Notes: a model not told the origin generated them from the letters alone. 64,000 nt of DNA from Zoogloea sp. 1C4 (GCF_009469605.1 NZ_SSXU01000006.1:1-64000); one strand, 5' to 3'. Positions 1-8,741 are shown, counted from the stretch's first letter. Numbers and translations: made by a program.

Positions 1-550
<550 letters not shown>

Positions 551-584
551 CTATCGAGGTGTCCGAGGAAATTAGACCACTACA

Positions 585-1750
585 ACCCGATGCATTCCAC
601 CGGCGCGCGGGTGAAGGCCTTCAAGGCGGCGCTCAACGGCGAGCTGGGTGACGAACCCTTCGCCCACCCCGACCTCGCCGCGGCGATGGACTTGTGCGTG
701 TCGTGCAAGGGCTGCAAGAAGGAATGCCCCAGCGCGGTGGACATGACCCTCATCAAGACCGAATACCTCGCCCAGCGGAATGCCCGGCTCGGCCCCTCGC
801 GGCGGGTGCGGCTGTTTGCCGGGCTGCCCCGCTGGCTGCACGCGCGGCGCTCGCTGCTCAAGCGCCTGGTGCGCCTGCGCAACGCCTCGCCGTGGCTGGC
901 GGGGGTGGCGGAGCGCTGGCTGGGCATCTCGGCCCGGCGGCCGATCCCCGAGATCGTCGCCGACGGCTTTACCGCGCCGGCCTCTGAGGCCACCGGCACG
1001 CGGGGCAAGGTGATGCTCTTCGTGGATACCTTCACCCACTACTACACGCCCGAGGTGGCCGAGGCGGCGCTGAAGGTGCTGCGCGCCGGGGGCTATGCGG
1101 TGGAGGTGCTGCAGCCGGTCGCCACCGATGCCGAGCCGACACGGCCCCTGTGCTGTGGGCGCACCTATCTGTCACAGGGGCTGGTGGATGAGGCAAAGGT
1201 GGAGGCGCAACGGGGGATGGCCGCGCTGGGCCCGGCGCTGGCCGAAGGCACGCCCATCGTCGGGCTGGAGCCCTCGTGCCTGCTGGCGCTGCGGGATGAG
1301 TTCTACAGCCTGTCCCTGGGCCCGGCGGTGGGGCAACTCTCCAAGCAGGCCTTCCTGTTCGAGGAGTTCCTGATGCGCGAGGGCAACAAGGGGCTGAAGC
1401 TGGATCTCAAGCCCATCCCCGGCGGCCGGGCGGTGGTGCACGGCCATTGCCACCAGAAGGCCTTTGGCGCGATGAAGTCGGTGAAGAAGGTGCTCGGGTG
1501 GATCCCCGGCTTCGAGTTCGACATCGTGGATGCCAGCTGCTGCGGCATGTCCGGCAGCTTCGGGCTGGAGGCCGAGCACTACGAAGCCTCCCAGGCGATG
1601 GGCGAGCTGGCGCTGCTGCCGGCCGTGCGTGCCGCCGCCGACGACGCCCCAATCATCGCCGACGGCTTCTCGTGCCGGCATCAGATCAAGGACGGCGCCG
1701 GCCGCGAGGCGATGCATGTGGCGGTGCTGCTGGCGAAGGCGCTGGGGTAG
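585..1750 (+). pseudogene. FAD/Fe-S oxidoreductase (GlcD-GlcF type), C-terminal remnant cut by the IS element
   Basis: The open frame from the IS end encodes about 388 residues matching the C-terminal half of large FAD-linked oxidase/Fe-S proteins of the lactate and glycolate dehydrogenase type. It starts inside the HSTGARVKAF segment, which in intact proteins follows the first cluster motif. A 4Fe-4S motif, CVSCKGCKKECP, comes next. Two CCG-type cysteine-rich modules follow (RPLCCGRTYL with an upstream partner, and GHCHQKAFG with DASCCGMSGSFG). The FAD-binding N-terminal half and the first cluster are missing, so the intact gene must once have extended left. The frame runs on into IS sequence to an ATG at 542, but that is chance. 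The remnant is unlikely to be functional. Confidence 0.8.
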
Positions 1751-1833
1751 CGGCGGCGTTTGACCCAGATCGAATTGACGTTTCCTCGCCAGCAATACAA
1801 TGAATCTGACATTGTGTCGATGAGGAGATGGTC

Positions 1834-2406
1834 ATGGATGCCGATAGTCTGCAGCTGGTGCTGTACCTGCTCATGGGGTGCGCGGCGCTTGGTTTTACTG
1901 CGTGGCGTAAGCGTCGGGAGAAAGCCAACCTCGCCCTGTATGAGGGCTTGCGCGAAATTTTTTACACCACAGCCCCTGAGGACATGCTCGGCAGCGCGCC
2001 CCTCCAGCCCGGTGCTGTGGTCGGTGTTGCCATGGACTGGCCCATCAAGGACACGCAGGCGACGGTGATCGCCTGCACCGACGGTACTGGGAGCATCTAC
2101 ATGAAGAAGCAGGGCTCCGCCATCTGTGGCGCGTACGGTGCTGCGGATCTGGCTCGGGCGTTTGTTGCCGAGGCGGCCCGATGGGTTGACCGTGCTGAAA
2201 AGGTGGATGCTCATCCCGAGCCAGATCCTGCCACGGTGTATTTCTACATCCGCACCACGGATGCGCTATACCGCGTCAGCGACTCGGCGAGCGCGCTGCT
2301 CGTCGGCAAGGGTGCCGCCGAGCCCTTGTTTGCCGCTGGAAACGACTTGATGACGGCGCTCTTCAAGATGGCGGATACGGCTGAGAAGGTTCCGGAACAG
2401 GCCTGA
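1834..2406 (+). CDS. unknown protein with an N-terminal membrane anchor
   Basis: I do not recognise this 190-residue protein. Residues 6-24 (LQLVLYLLMGCAALGFTAW) form a single hydrophobic segment followed by positive charges (RKRREK), which suggests an N-in anchor or uncleaved signal. The rest is soluble and mixed in character. AGGAG at 1823-1827 gives good spacing to the ATG at 1834; an in-frame ATG at 1828 overlaps that site and is less likely. A weak -35/-10 pair (TTGACG, TACAAT, 15-bp spacer) lies at about 1774-1800. The gene stands alone between the disrupted oxidoreductase and a decayed scar. Confidence 0.6.
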   Translation: MDADSLQLVLYLLMGCAALGFTAWRKRREKANLALYEGLREIFYTTAPEDMLGSAPLQPGAVVGVAMDWPIKDTQATVIACTDGTGSIYMKKQGSAICGAYGAADLARAFVAEAARWVDRAEKVDAHPEPDPATVYFYIRTTDALYRVSDSASALLVGKGAAEPLFAAGNDLMTALFKMADTAEKVPEQA

Positions 2407-2416
2407 GCGCCTGGAC

Positions 2417-2614
2417 TTACTCCGTATCAAAACCCAGCAGCCGGCCGTTGATGATCTTCTCGGCGACGCCCGCCGGCACGTCGTCCATCCACGCGCCGCG
2501 GTCGCGGCGCAGGCCGGTGAGCACTTCGGCCACGTCGATGTGCAGGTGGTGCAGGTTGGCCGGCACTTCTACGTTGTCGAGGGTCACCAGCGTCGTCTCG
2601 CCGGCCCGCTGCAT
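2417..2614 (-). pseudogene. Decayed partial copy of the 4919-6334 gene (C-terminal end)
   Basis: The 65 residues match the last 86 residues of the protein at 4919-6334 closely (shared TTLVTLDNVEVPANL, HIDVAEVLTGLRR, RGAWMDDVP, RLLGFDTE). A block of 21 residues is missing. In the parent the missing 63 bp lies exactly between two copies of GCAGGTGG (5044-5051 and 5107-5114), and only one copy remains here. Deletion between short direct repeats explains this. No N-terminal part is present and no ribosome site is evident. It is a remnant rather than a gene. Confidence 0.85.
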
Positions 2615-2632
2615 GTGGAGCGGCGAGACGCA

Positions 2633-2668
2633 GACGTGGCCGTGCTGCTGGCCAAGGCGCTGGGCTGA
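2633..2668 (+). pseudogene. Short remnant of an Fe-S oxidoreductase C-terminus
   Basis: These 36 bases, read on the plus strand, encode DVAVLLAKALG and a stop. The disrupted oxidoreductase at 585-1750 ends HVAVLLAKALG. The DNA differs mainly at third codon positions, so this is the tail of a diverged second copy rather than a recent duplicate. It abuts the decayed fragment at 2417-2614. The joined fragments look like a recombination scar between two gene ends. Confidence 0.55.
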
Positions 2669-2684
2669 GGGGCCGCGCGCCTGC

Positions 2685-3395
2685 TCAGTGGCGGAGGTGG
2701 GTGATCCACTCCAGTAGCAGGCGGGCCACTTCGTCCGGCTGGTCGAGGGGCGAGAGGTGCCCGCAGTTCTCGACGATGCACAGCCGCGAATCCTGAATTC
2801 CGGCGGCGATCTCCGCGGCGATCGGCAGCGGGGTGATGAGGTCTTCGCGGCCGCAGATCACCAGGGTCGGGCAGCGGATGTCGGCCAGGCTCGGGCGGCT
2901 GTCGGGGCGCGTCATGATCATCCGCTGCTGGCGCAGGAAGATGCCCTTGCCGAGGCTGCTCATCATCGAATGGACGACCCCGCGCACCGCCGGCTGGTTC
3001 ATCCGGTCCGGGTGGGACAGGCGCGGCATCAGCTGCTCGAAGACGGCTTCTAGGTCGGTTTCGGCCAGCGTCATCAGCGCGGTGCGCGCCGCCCGGGCCT
3101 CGGGTGATTCGGGGCGGGCGGAGGTGTCGAGCAGGGCCAGGGCGGCCACCCGCTCCGGCGCCTGGCGCATGATCTCGAAGGCCACGTAGCCGCCCAGCGA
3201 CAGGCCCACCAGCACGAAGGGTTCCTTCGGGGCGTGGTCGAGCACGCTCCGGGCCGCGTCGGCGATGGTCTCGGCCTGGGTGAGGTCGGCCACATCGGTG
3301 CTCGCCACCGCGGAGAGGACGTCGATCTGCTGCTGGAAGAGGCTGGCGTCATTGAGGAGGCCGGGCAGGAACAGGACGTGGGTTTGCGCTTTCAT
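2685..3395 (-). CDS. alpha/beta-hydrolase fold protein
   Basis: This 236-residue cytoplasmic protein has the alpha/beta-hydrolase order: an N-terminal strand and oxyanion region (HVLFLPGLLND), the nucleophile elbow GLSLGGYVA at about residues 83-91, a late acidic region (CGREDLITPLPIA) and the catalytic histidine in ENCGHLSPLDQPDEV near the C-terminus. This family includes esterases and lyases; the substrate cannot be told. The start at 3395 is preferred over the ATG at 3410 because AAGGAG lies six bases upstream of it. The gene is transcribed away from the Dps gene's 3' end and shares its direction. Confidence 0.8.
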   Translation of the reverse strand: MKAQTHVLFLPGLLNDASLFQQQIDVLSAVASTDVADLTQAETIADAARSVLDHAPKEPFVLVGLSLGGYVAFEIMRQAPERVAALALLDTSARPESPEARAARTALMTLAETDLEAVFEQLMPRLSHPDRMNQPAVRGVVHSMMSSLGKGIFLRQQRMIMTRPDSRPSLADIRCPTLVICGREDLITPLPIAAEIAAGIQDSRLCIVENCGHLSPLDQPDEVARLLLEWITHLRH

Positions 3396-3473
3396 GGTGT
3401 TCTCCTTCAACGCGGATGGCCGGCGTGCCGGACGCCCGGCCGCATCCCGGAAGCGGGACGGGGCGGGGGTGTT

Positions 3474-4004
3474 TCAGTGGCCGGACCTGTCCTTGCGGCT
3501 CGCTTCGAACAGGAACCAGGTGCGGCGCTCCGTTTCGTCGATCCACACTTCGATCAGGCTCGCGGTGGCGATGTCCCGGTGCTCGTTGCACAGATCATGG
3601 GCTTCGCGGAAGCGCGCGGCCAGGGTCTTGTTGTCCTCGCACAACTCCGCAAGCATGTCGAGGGGCTCGACGTAGTCCGCGTCGTTGTCGGAAACCCGCT
3701 GCAGACGCGCGATGTGCCCGATCGACCGGAGGGTGCTGCCGCCCAGCTTGCGGATGCGCTCGGCCACCGGATCGGTCATCGCAAAGAGCTGGTCGGCCTG
3801 GTCGTCCAGCAGCAGGTGGTAGTCGCGGAAGTGGGGGCCGCTCATGTGCCAGTGGAAGTTCTTGGTCTTGAGGTAGAGCCCGTAGATGTCGGCGAGGATG
3901 GCGTTCATGGCGCCGGCGATGTCCCGGGTGGCCTTGGCCTTCAGGTCGGTGGGCGTTGCCAGCGGGGCGTTGCGCCGGTCGGTGATGTCGTCGGATTTGC
4001 TCAT
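3474..4004 (-). CDS. dps: Dps-family DNA protection / mini-ferritin protein
   Basis: The 176-residue product is a four-helix-bundle Dps protein. It shows the family ferroxidase signature NFHWHMSGPHFRDYHLLLDD near residues 49-68 (the two histidines and the downstream D/E residues that bind iron between subunits), then the conserved EWI-type segment as EVWIDETERRTWFLFEA near the C-terminus. Such dodecamers store iron, consume peroxide and bind DNA in stress. The lysine-rich N-terminal tail (DLKAKATRD) is typical. A GGAGAT site lies upstream of the chosen ATG. The ATG at 4019 is a possible alternative, adding five residues. Confidence 0.92.
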   Translation of the reverse strand: MSKSDDITDRRNAPLATPTDLKAKATRDIAGAMNAILADIYGLYLKTKNFHWHMSGPHFRDYHLLLDDQADQLFAMTDPVAERIRKLGGSTLRSIGHIARLQRVSDNDADYVEPLDMLAELCEDNKTLAARFREAHDLCNEHRDIATASLIEVWIDETERRTWFLFEASRKDRSGH

Positions 4005-4298
4005 GCTCGTGATCTCCATGATGTGAGTGCGGTGGTCGTGCCGTTCTGACCGGGCGGTGACGCTGGAGGCAGGGTGGCAGCGAGCACCGGCCGCGTCGGT
4101 ACGCCATCGCACGTATCCGGGCCCCTCGGGCGGCCGGCCCCGGCGGAATGTTCGCCGGCGCACGGAAGGGGGGCGGCGCAAGGTCCACCATCGGTTCCGA
4201 CGAGGTTGCCGCCGGTTTGCGTCCGCCCCGCCCCAAATAGGGCTATCCCGCACGGTGTCCGCTCCAGGCGGCCCACCGCTGCTCATCAGGAGGTTTCC

Positions 4299-4871
4299 AT
4301 GAACAACCCAGTTGAATCGATCACGATCGTTGAAGGCACCGAGAGCGCCGCCCTCGGCCTCGTCTCGCGCCCCAAGCATGTGTTCTCCGCGGTCTATCCC
4401 AGCCGGGAAGAGGCCGACGGCGTGCGCCTGCAGCTCGAGGAGCGCGGCATTCGCGCCGGGCAGATCCGCATCTGCCACGAGGCGCCACCCCAGCTGGCCG
4501 ACGACGGCAGCGATGATGTGCTCAAGGACGTGCTGGTGGACGGTGGCATCGGGACGCTGGTGGGCACCGGCGTCGGCGCCCTCGGCACCCTGGCCATCGT
4601 CGCGTCGGGCGTGACCCTCTTCGTGGCCAGCCCGGTGGTCGCGCCCCTCGCCATGCTGGGCTGGTTTGCCAGCATCGGCGGCGTGGTGGGGGCGGCCGTC
4701 GGCGCCAACCACAAGGAAGGGCGCTTCTCCGAGCTGGTGGCGGATGCGATCCAGGCCGGCAACACGGTGCTGGTGGTCCGCACCGATGACGACGCCGATC
4801 AGGATCTCACCCGGACCGTCCTCGAGGCCTCCTTCCGCGGACGGGACGGCACGGCCACGGAATCCCGCTGA
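4299..4871 (+). CDS. glycine-zipper membrane protein, unknown function
   Basis: The 190-residue protein has a soluble N-terminal domain (about 1-80; FSAVYPSREEADGVRLQLEERG resembles the fold of small stress-associated GsiB/YflT-like N-domains). A strongly hydrophobic, glycine-rich centre follows (GGIGTLVGTGVGALGTLAIV, then a second segment to about residue 140) and a short polar tail. A strong CAGGAGG ribosome site precedes the ATG by six bases. The divergent Dps gene suggests a stress setting, but this is inference. Convergence with the next gene is marked by a hairpin at 4876-4912. Confidence 0.7.
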   Translation: MNNPVESITIVEGTESAALGLVSRPKHVFSAVYPSREEADGVRLQLEERGIRAGQIRICHEAPPQLADDGSDDVLKDVLVDGGIGTLVGTGVGALGTLAIVASGVTLFVASPVVAPLAMLGWFASIGGVVGAAVGANHKEGRFSELVADAIQAGNTVLVVRTDDDADQDLTRTVLEASFRGRDGTATESR

Positions 4872-4875
4872 AGCC

Positions 4876-4912
4876 CGTGCCGGCGTGAGGCCGATGGCCC
4901 CGCGCCGGCACG
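4876..4912. terminator. Hairpin between convergent genes
   Basis: A perfect 10-bp stem, CGTGCCGGCG at 4876-4885 paired with 4903-4912, encloses a 17-base loop between two convergent stop codons. There is no T-tract on either side, so it may act as a bidirectional pause or attenuator rather than a classic Rho-independent terminator. Confidence 0.45.
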
Positions 4913-4918
4913 CCGCGC

Positions 4919-6334
4919 CTACTCGGTATCGAAGCCCAGCAGGCGGTTGCTGACGATGCGTTCGGCGACGCCCGGCGGCACGTCGTCCATCCACGCCCCG
5001 CGGCCGCGGCGCAGGCCGGTGAGCACTTCGGCCACGTCGATGTGCAGGTGGCTGTCGTCGTGGGGTTCGACGGCCAGGAGCTTCTGGTTCTCTTTCAGGA
5101 AGGTGAGCAGGTGGCGCAGGTTGGCCGGCACCTCCACGTTGTCGAGGGTCACCAGCGTCGTCTCGCCGCCCCGCTGCATGCGGGTGGGGTAAACATAAAC
5201 GTGGGTGTTGTCGGGGAAGAGCTTGCCGAAGGCTTCCAGGATGCCGCCCTCCAGGCCCTCGTAATACTTCTCGTCGAACAGGTAGTTGAAGTCGCGCACC
5301 GACAGCACGATGCCGATGGGCTTCTGGGTGTAGCGGCGCAGGTAGGCGCGCAGGCGGAAGTAGCGCACGTAGTCCGAGATCATCACCGTGTAGCCCAGGG
5401 AGGCCAGCAGGTCGATGCGGGCGAGGAAATCCGCGCCATCCACGTTGTCGCCGCTGATGAGCGAGTTCATGGTGATCTCGGCGAGGGACAGGATCTCCCC
5501 TTCATCCACCGCCGCCAGCTGGCTGAACTGCTTGAGGCCGGCGCACATCATGTCTTCATTGACCAGCGTCACCGGCTTGAAGCTGCCGCGCATCACCATC
5601 ACCGGCTTGCGGTAGAACAGCTCGCCCGGCACCACCACGTCGCCGGTAGGCGCAAACACCACCGCGCGGGTCAGCCAGCTGCGGATGAGGTGCAGGTTCA
5701 TCAGGCGGTTTTCCACTTCCTCGAAGTAGGGGCCCGAGAAGTGGATCAGGTCCACCTCGATGCGCTCCGAGCCGAGGCCGTCGGCCAGACCCTCGACCAC
5801 CCAGGCCGGGTGGTGGAAGTGGTGGAAGGCCCCGTGGATCAGATTGACCCCAAGGATGCCCAGCGCTTCGGACTGCTGGGCGTTGTCGTTGTCGAGCATG
5901 CGCACGTGGAGGATCACGTCGGAGGGCTCGGCGCCCGGGTGCAGCTGCAGGCGGATGCCCACCCAGCCGTGGCATTCGTTCTTCTGCTTGAAGCTGCGCG
6001 CGGTGACGGTGGCGGCGTAGGCGAAGAAGGTGGTGTTCTTGGGACGCACGTGGGCCAGCCGCTGCACCACCAGCGAGAACTCCTTGTCGAGCATCTGCAG
6101 CAGCCGGGACCGGCTGACGTAGCGGTCCGCGTGGCCGTAGATGTCGTCGCTCACCGCCATGTCGTAGGCCGACATGGTCTTGGCGATGGTGCCCGCCGCC
6201 GCGCCCACCGAGAAGAAACGCCGCGCCACCTCCTGCCCGGCGCCGATCTCGACGATGGAGCCGTACTTGTACTTGTCGAGATTGATCGCCAGCGCTTTCT
6301 GGTCGGTGCTGAGCGTGGTGTCGCGCTTGTGCAT
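4919..6334 (-). CDS. conserved protein of unknown function, 471 residues
   Basis: I cannot assign a function. The protein starts MHKRDTTLSTDQKALAINLD and contains GSIVEIGAGQEVARRFF near residue 27, which resembles a glycine-rich nucleotide-binding turn but lacks a canonical motif. No signal peptide or membrane segment is seen. Histidine-rich LIHGAFHHFHHPAWV near the middle could bind metal. The start at 6334 has a strong GGGAGGA site five bases upstream; the open frame extends to 6520 without one. A decayed copy of the last 86 residues occurs at 2417-2614, so this locus has been duplicated in the genome's history. Confidence 0.75.
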   Translation of the reverse strand: MHKRDTTLSTDQKALAINLDKYKYGSIVEIGAGQEVARRFFSVGAAAGTIAKTMSAYDMAVSDDIYGHADRYVSRSRLLQMLDKEFSLVVQRLAHVRPKNTTFFAYAATVTARSFKQKNECHGWVGIRLQLHPGAEPSDVILHVRMLDNDNAQQSEALGILGVNLIHGAFHHFHHPAWVVEGLADGLGSERIEVDLIHFSGPYFEEVENRLMNLHLIRSWLTRAVVFAPTGDVVVPGELFYRKPVMVMRGSFKPVTLVNEDMMCAGLKQFSQLAAVDEGEILSLAEITMNSLISGDNVDGADFLARIDLLASLGYTVMISDYVRYFRLRAYLRRYTQKPIGIVLSVRDFNYLFDEKYYEGLEGGILEAFGKLFPDNTHVYVYPTRMQRGGETTLVTLDNVEVPANLRHLLTFLKENQKLLAVEPHDDSHLHIDVAEVLTGLRRGRGAWMDDVPPGVAERIVSNRLLGFDTE

Positions 6335-6484
6335 GGTCTTCCTCCCTTTTGTTGTGTGCATGAACGAAGCCCGGCTCCGCTTCCGGGCAACGCAACCGGC
6401 CCGCCGGGCCGTGTTGCCGATGGGCATATCTTCCACTGCTTCCGGCGGCGCGTCGACGCCTTCGCAGGGCGATGCATACGGCAG

Positions 6485-6581
6485 GTAGGTCGGGTTAGCC
6501 CAAAGGGCGTAACCCGACATCCCGGGTCGCCTGAAACGATGGCGCGTGTCGGGTTACGCCCTTTGGGCTAACCCGACCTAC
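6485..6581. repeat. Perfect 35-bp inverted repeat with 27-bp spacer
   Basis: The left arm 6485-6519 begins GTAGGTCGGGTTAGCC and the right arm 6547-6581 is its exact reverse complement. The core GGTCGGGTTA...TAACCCGAC is the widespread extragenic repeat seen dispersed in many beta- and gammaproteobacterial genomes (family identification is from memory). Spacer 6520-6546 contains CCTGAAACGATGG, which resembles the neighbouring palindrome half-sites. The arms could fold into a long stem in RNA or single-stranded DNA. Confidence 0.85.
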
Positions 6582-6700
6582 GGCGTCTGGCTACGGTGTC
6601 TGGCCGAGGGGACGCTGGTGGCGGACGAGGTAATTACCTTTTAGCGGGGTGGGGCGGTGGTGTGGGGGCGTTCGGCCTCCGAAGCCATCCACAGGCAGCG

Positions 6701-6959
6701 TTTCTTCACGAAAATATCGATTCTTGCGGCAGGAAACGTCGTTTCAGCCCGAGAAGGCGCGATTCAGCGCCTGAAACGCGCTTTATTGCGCGCGCAACGC
6801 AGTTTCATGGCGCGTGGATTCAGTTTCAGGCGCTGAAACGATCATTCAGGCGCTGAAACGATGATTCAGGGCCCGAAACCTCGATGCGGGGGCGGGCAAG
6901 CCGGTTTCAGCGCGCGAAACGATGCTCGCCCGCCTGCAGGCGTGTTTCGCTGCCGGATG
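6701..6959. repeat. Phased array of TTTCAG-N3-CTGAAA palindromes, 20-21 bp pitch
   Basis: Clear 15-bp palindromes are centred at 6769, 6831, 6851, 6871 and 6912, for example TTTCAGGCGCTGAAA at 6824-6838. Degenerate or half copies are centred near 6707, 6728, 6749, 6810 and 6952. Spacings between neighbours are 20, 21, 41 or 62, close to multiples of 20.5 bp, or two turns of B-DNA. This places every site on the same helix face. No gene lies inside. It reads like a multi-site binding platform for one dimeric DNA-binding protein; the protein is unknown. Confidence 0.7.
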
Positions 6960-7054
6960 ACCCGGTTTGGTGGGCGCCGATGGCTGGCCTTCACGGTTTC
7001 ACCGCCTTGTCCTGCCCGCAGGTGATGCGGTGCATCGGCCGGGCTGGCCGGGCT

Positions 7055-7446
7055 TTAGTGGCGCGAGAACAGATCCCGCAGCTTGCACAGGGTGGTGGTG
7101 ATGTCGAAGCGCTGGTCGGGCAGGGGCTGGCCGGAGACGATGCGGGTGATGACTTCGGCGGGGTCGGTCTCGCCGGTGAGCATCACGTCGGTGCCGCGGG
7201 TGCGCATGTGGCGCACGAAGCCGTCGCCGGCGCTGGCGGCGACCACCAGATCCACCCCGTCGAGGGGGTGGGGGGCGTTGTCCTTGAACACGTGCAGCAC
7301 CTGCTCGGCGGAGAGGTCGATCTGGCGGGGGCGGGCAGCAGCTGGCCGGGGGCGTAGCGGGCGAGGTCGTAGAGCAGCCAGTGGCGGGCCTGGCCGGCGT
7401 GGCCGCCGACGGTGGCGAAATCCCGGGTGGCGATGGCGATCTTCAT
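7055..7446 (-). pseudogene. NifX/NifB-type FeMo-cofactor-binding domain protein, frameshifted
   Basis: The N-terminal frame begins MKIAIATRDFATVGGHAGQA and matches the dinitrogenase iron-molybdenum cofactor domain. After GQLLPA the frame fails, and the rest of the domain continues one frame over (IDLSAEQVLHVF, HPLDGVDLVVAASAGDGFV, VMLTGETDPAEVI) to the stop at 7055. The break is in a C-run at about 7325-7335; adding one C restores LLPAPRQID and a protein of about 130 residues. It is either a real single-base deletion or a sequencing error. The gene is last in the ferredoxin-nifF operon, and its role would be carrying or sensing cofactor precursors. Confidence 0.8.
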
Positions 7447-7472
7447 GGTCGGGGGCGGGGCAGTGGGTGGGT

Positions 7473-8324
7473 TCAGGGGGCGGGCCGCAGGGTGACGGCC
7501 ACGTCGCGGGGCGGGGCGAAGTAGGGGCTGCTGGTGACGAGCACCCCGGCGCCGGCCCGGGCGAAATCTTCGGCGTTGCCGGCATTCACCCCACCGGCGG
7601 CGGCGATCAGCGGCGGGCGAGGCATGCGCGCGGCGATGGCGGCGATACGGGCCACCGCGGCGACGGGGAGTTTCTCGAGCTGCAGCACATCCGCGCCGGC
7701 GTCGAGCCACAGGGCGGCTTCGGCTTCGTCGCCCACTTCCACCACGATGCGCCGCTCGGGCCACGCATTGCGCAGGCGGGCGAGGCTGGCGGCGGGGGAT
7801 TCATCAAGAAAGGCCCGGTGCTCGGCAAACACCAGCAGGGTTTCGGAGAGGCTCAGGCGGTGGGGCGTGGCGCCGCCGCACAGGATGGCCTTGATGGCGG
7901 CGGCCTTGGTGCCGGGAAAGTTCTTGCGGGTGCACGCCACCGATGCCGCCGGGTTGCCCCGCCGGGCCGCAGCCACGATGGCGGCGGTGGCGCTGGCGAT
8001 GCCCGAGAGGTACTCCATCAGGGTCTGGCTGGTCTTCCACACGGCGTGGAGGTCCGCCGCCCGGCCTTCGAGGCGAAGGATCAGCTGGCCGGCGTCGAGC
8101 ACGCTGCCACTGGCGGCCACCGGGCCGGCGACGGCGAGATCGCGCAGCTGGCCCATGCGGGCGGCTTCTTCGCTGCCGCACAGGGTCATCGGGCCCCGGG
8201 CGCGGTATTCGAGCACGCCGCGTGCATCGCCGATGCCCAGGGCAAAGGTGGTGGCGTCGCCCTCGGGGGTGTCTTCGGCGAGGATGGCTTCGAGGGCCGG
8301 GTCGGGCAGCCGGTAGGGCGACAT
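7473..8324 (-). CDS. modD: ModD, quinolinate-phosphoribosyltransferase-like protein
   Basis: The 283-residue protein has the nicotinate-nucleotide pyrophosphorylase (QPRTase) fold order: an N-terminal sandwich domain (LAEDTPEGDATT at about 15-26), then the barrel with CTRKNFPGTKAAAIKAILCGG at about 134-154, where NadC has CTRKTxPGLR. The ModD branch has FPGTK/S variants and occurs in molybdenum and nitrogenase loci. Its function in molybdenum use is not settled. Position in a NifA-type operon supports ModD rather than NadC. The gene is followed after 26 bp by the frameshifted cofactor-domain gene. Confidence 0.82.
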   Translation of the reverse strand: MSPYRLPDPALEAILAEDTPEGDATTFALGIGDARGVLEYRARGPMTLCGSEEAARMGQLRDLAVAGPVAASGSVLDAGQLILRLEGRAADLHAVWKTSQTLMEYLSGIASATAAIVAAARRGNPAASVACTRKNFPGTKAAAIKAILCGGATPHRLSLSETLLVFAEHRAFLDESPAASLARLRNAWPERRIVVEVGDEAEAALWLDAGADVLQLEKLPVAAVARIAAIAARMPRPPLIAAAGGVNAGNAEDFARAGAGVLVTSSPYFAPPRDVAVTLRPAP

Positions 8325-8333
8325 GAGCGGGCG

Positions 8334-8726
8334 CTACACCGGGCAGGTGGGCGAGAAGCTGTAGAAGCCGCGGCTCACGGTGCCGTCGCTGCCGCACACG
8401 GTGCGCCGCCAGGTGAGCCAGCGGTCATCCCGCAGGCGCCAGGCGCGCAGGGTCTCGCCCCGGGTGACGACGGTGTAGAAATCCTCGTCGTTGTCGGAGC
8501 GGGTTTCGGTGAGCACGTAGCTGTGGTGGTAGAAGCAGCGCAGGTCGTAGGCGTCGTAGCCGAAGGTGCGGCTGGCGGCCAGTTCGTATTCCCGGTGCAC
8601 CGTGAAGCTGATCGGGGCCACCACCATGTCGCGCCAGGCGGGGGGCAGGTCGTCGAGCCAGCGGGCGTCGTCGCGCTTCTCGCTGCGGGCGGCGGCCAGG
8701 TTGAGGCGGGGCGGCGGGAAGAACAT
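8334..8726 (-). CDS. nif-operon protein of unknown function
   Basis: The 130-residue product is rich in aromatic and charged residues (DAYDLRCFYHHSYVLTETRS, VSRGFYSFSP) with no membrane segment or recognisable motif. It lies between modD (9-bp gap) and another unknown gene (15-bp gap) in the ferredoxin-nifF operon, so it is probably co-expressed under nitrogen-fixing conditions. I cannot name it. Confidence 0.65.
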   Translation of the reverse strand: MFFPPPRLNLAAARSEKRDDARWLDDLPPAWRDMVVAPISFTVHREYELAASRTFGYDAYDLRCFYHHSYVLTETRSDNDEDFYTVVTRGETLRAWRLRDDRWLTWRRTVCGSDGTVSRGFYSFSPTCPV

Positions 8727-8741
8727 GGCGAGGCGGCCTCC

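Larger units (their letters stand above)
6335..7054. other. Gene-free interval of about 720 bp with repeats
   Basis: No convincing ORF is present: those that exist lack ribosome sites and have arginine-rich shadow composition. The interval contains the leader of the 4919-6334 gene, a perfect 35-bp inverted repeat (6485-6581) and a phased palindrome array (about 6701-6959). The remaining bases are G-rich and unremarkable. Confidence 0.7.

Noticed and set aside
3474-4994. 506-residue extension of Dps
   Set aside because: The upstream part runs antisense through another gene. The ATG at 4004 gives the family length.
5042-6571. 509-residue plus-strand frame opposite the 471-residue gene
   Set aside because: It is the antisense of a coding gene in GC-rich DNA, with valine/glutamine/histidine-rich shadow composition and no ribosome site.
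6701-6959. CRISPR array
   Set aside because: Units are 15-bp palindromes at 20-21 bp pitch, with no conserved 25-40 bp repeats, no unique spacers of equal length and no cas genes.
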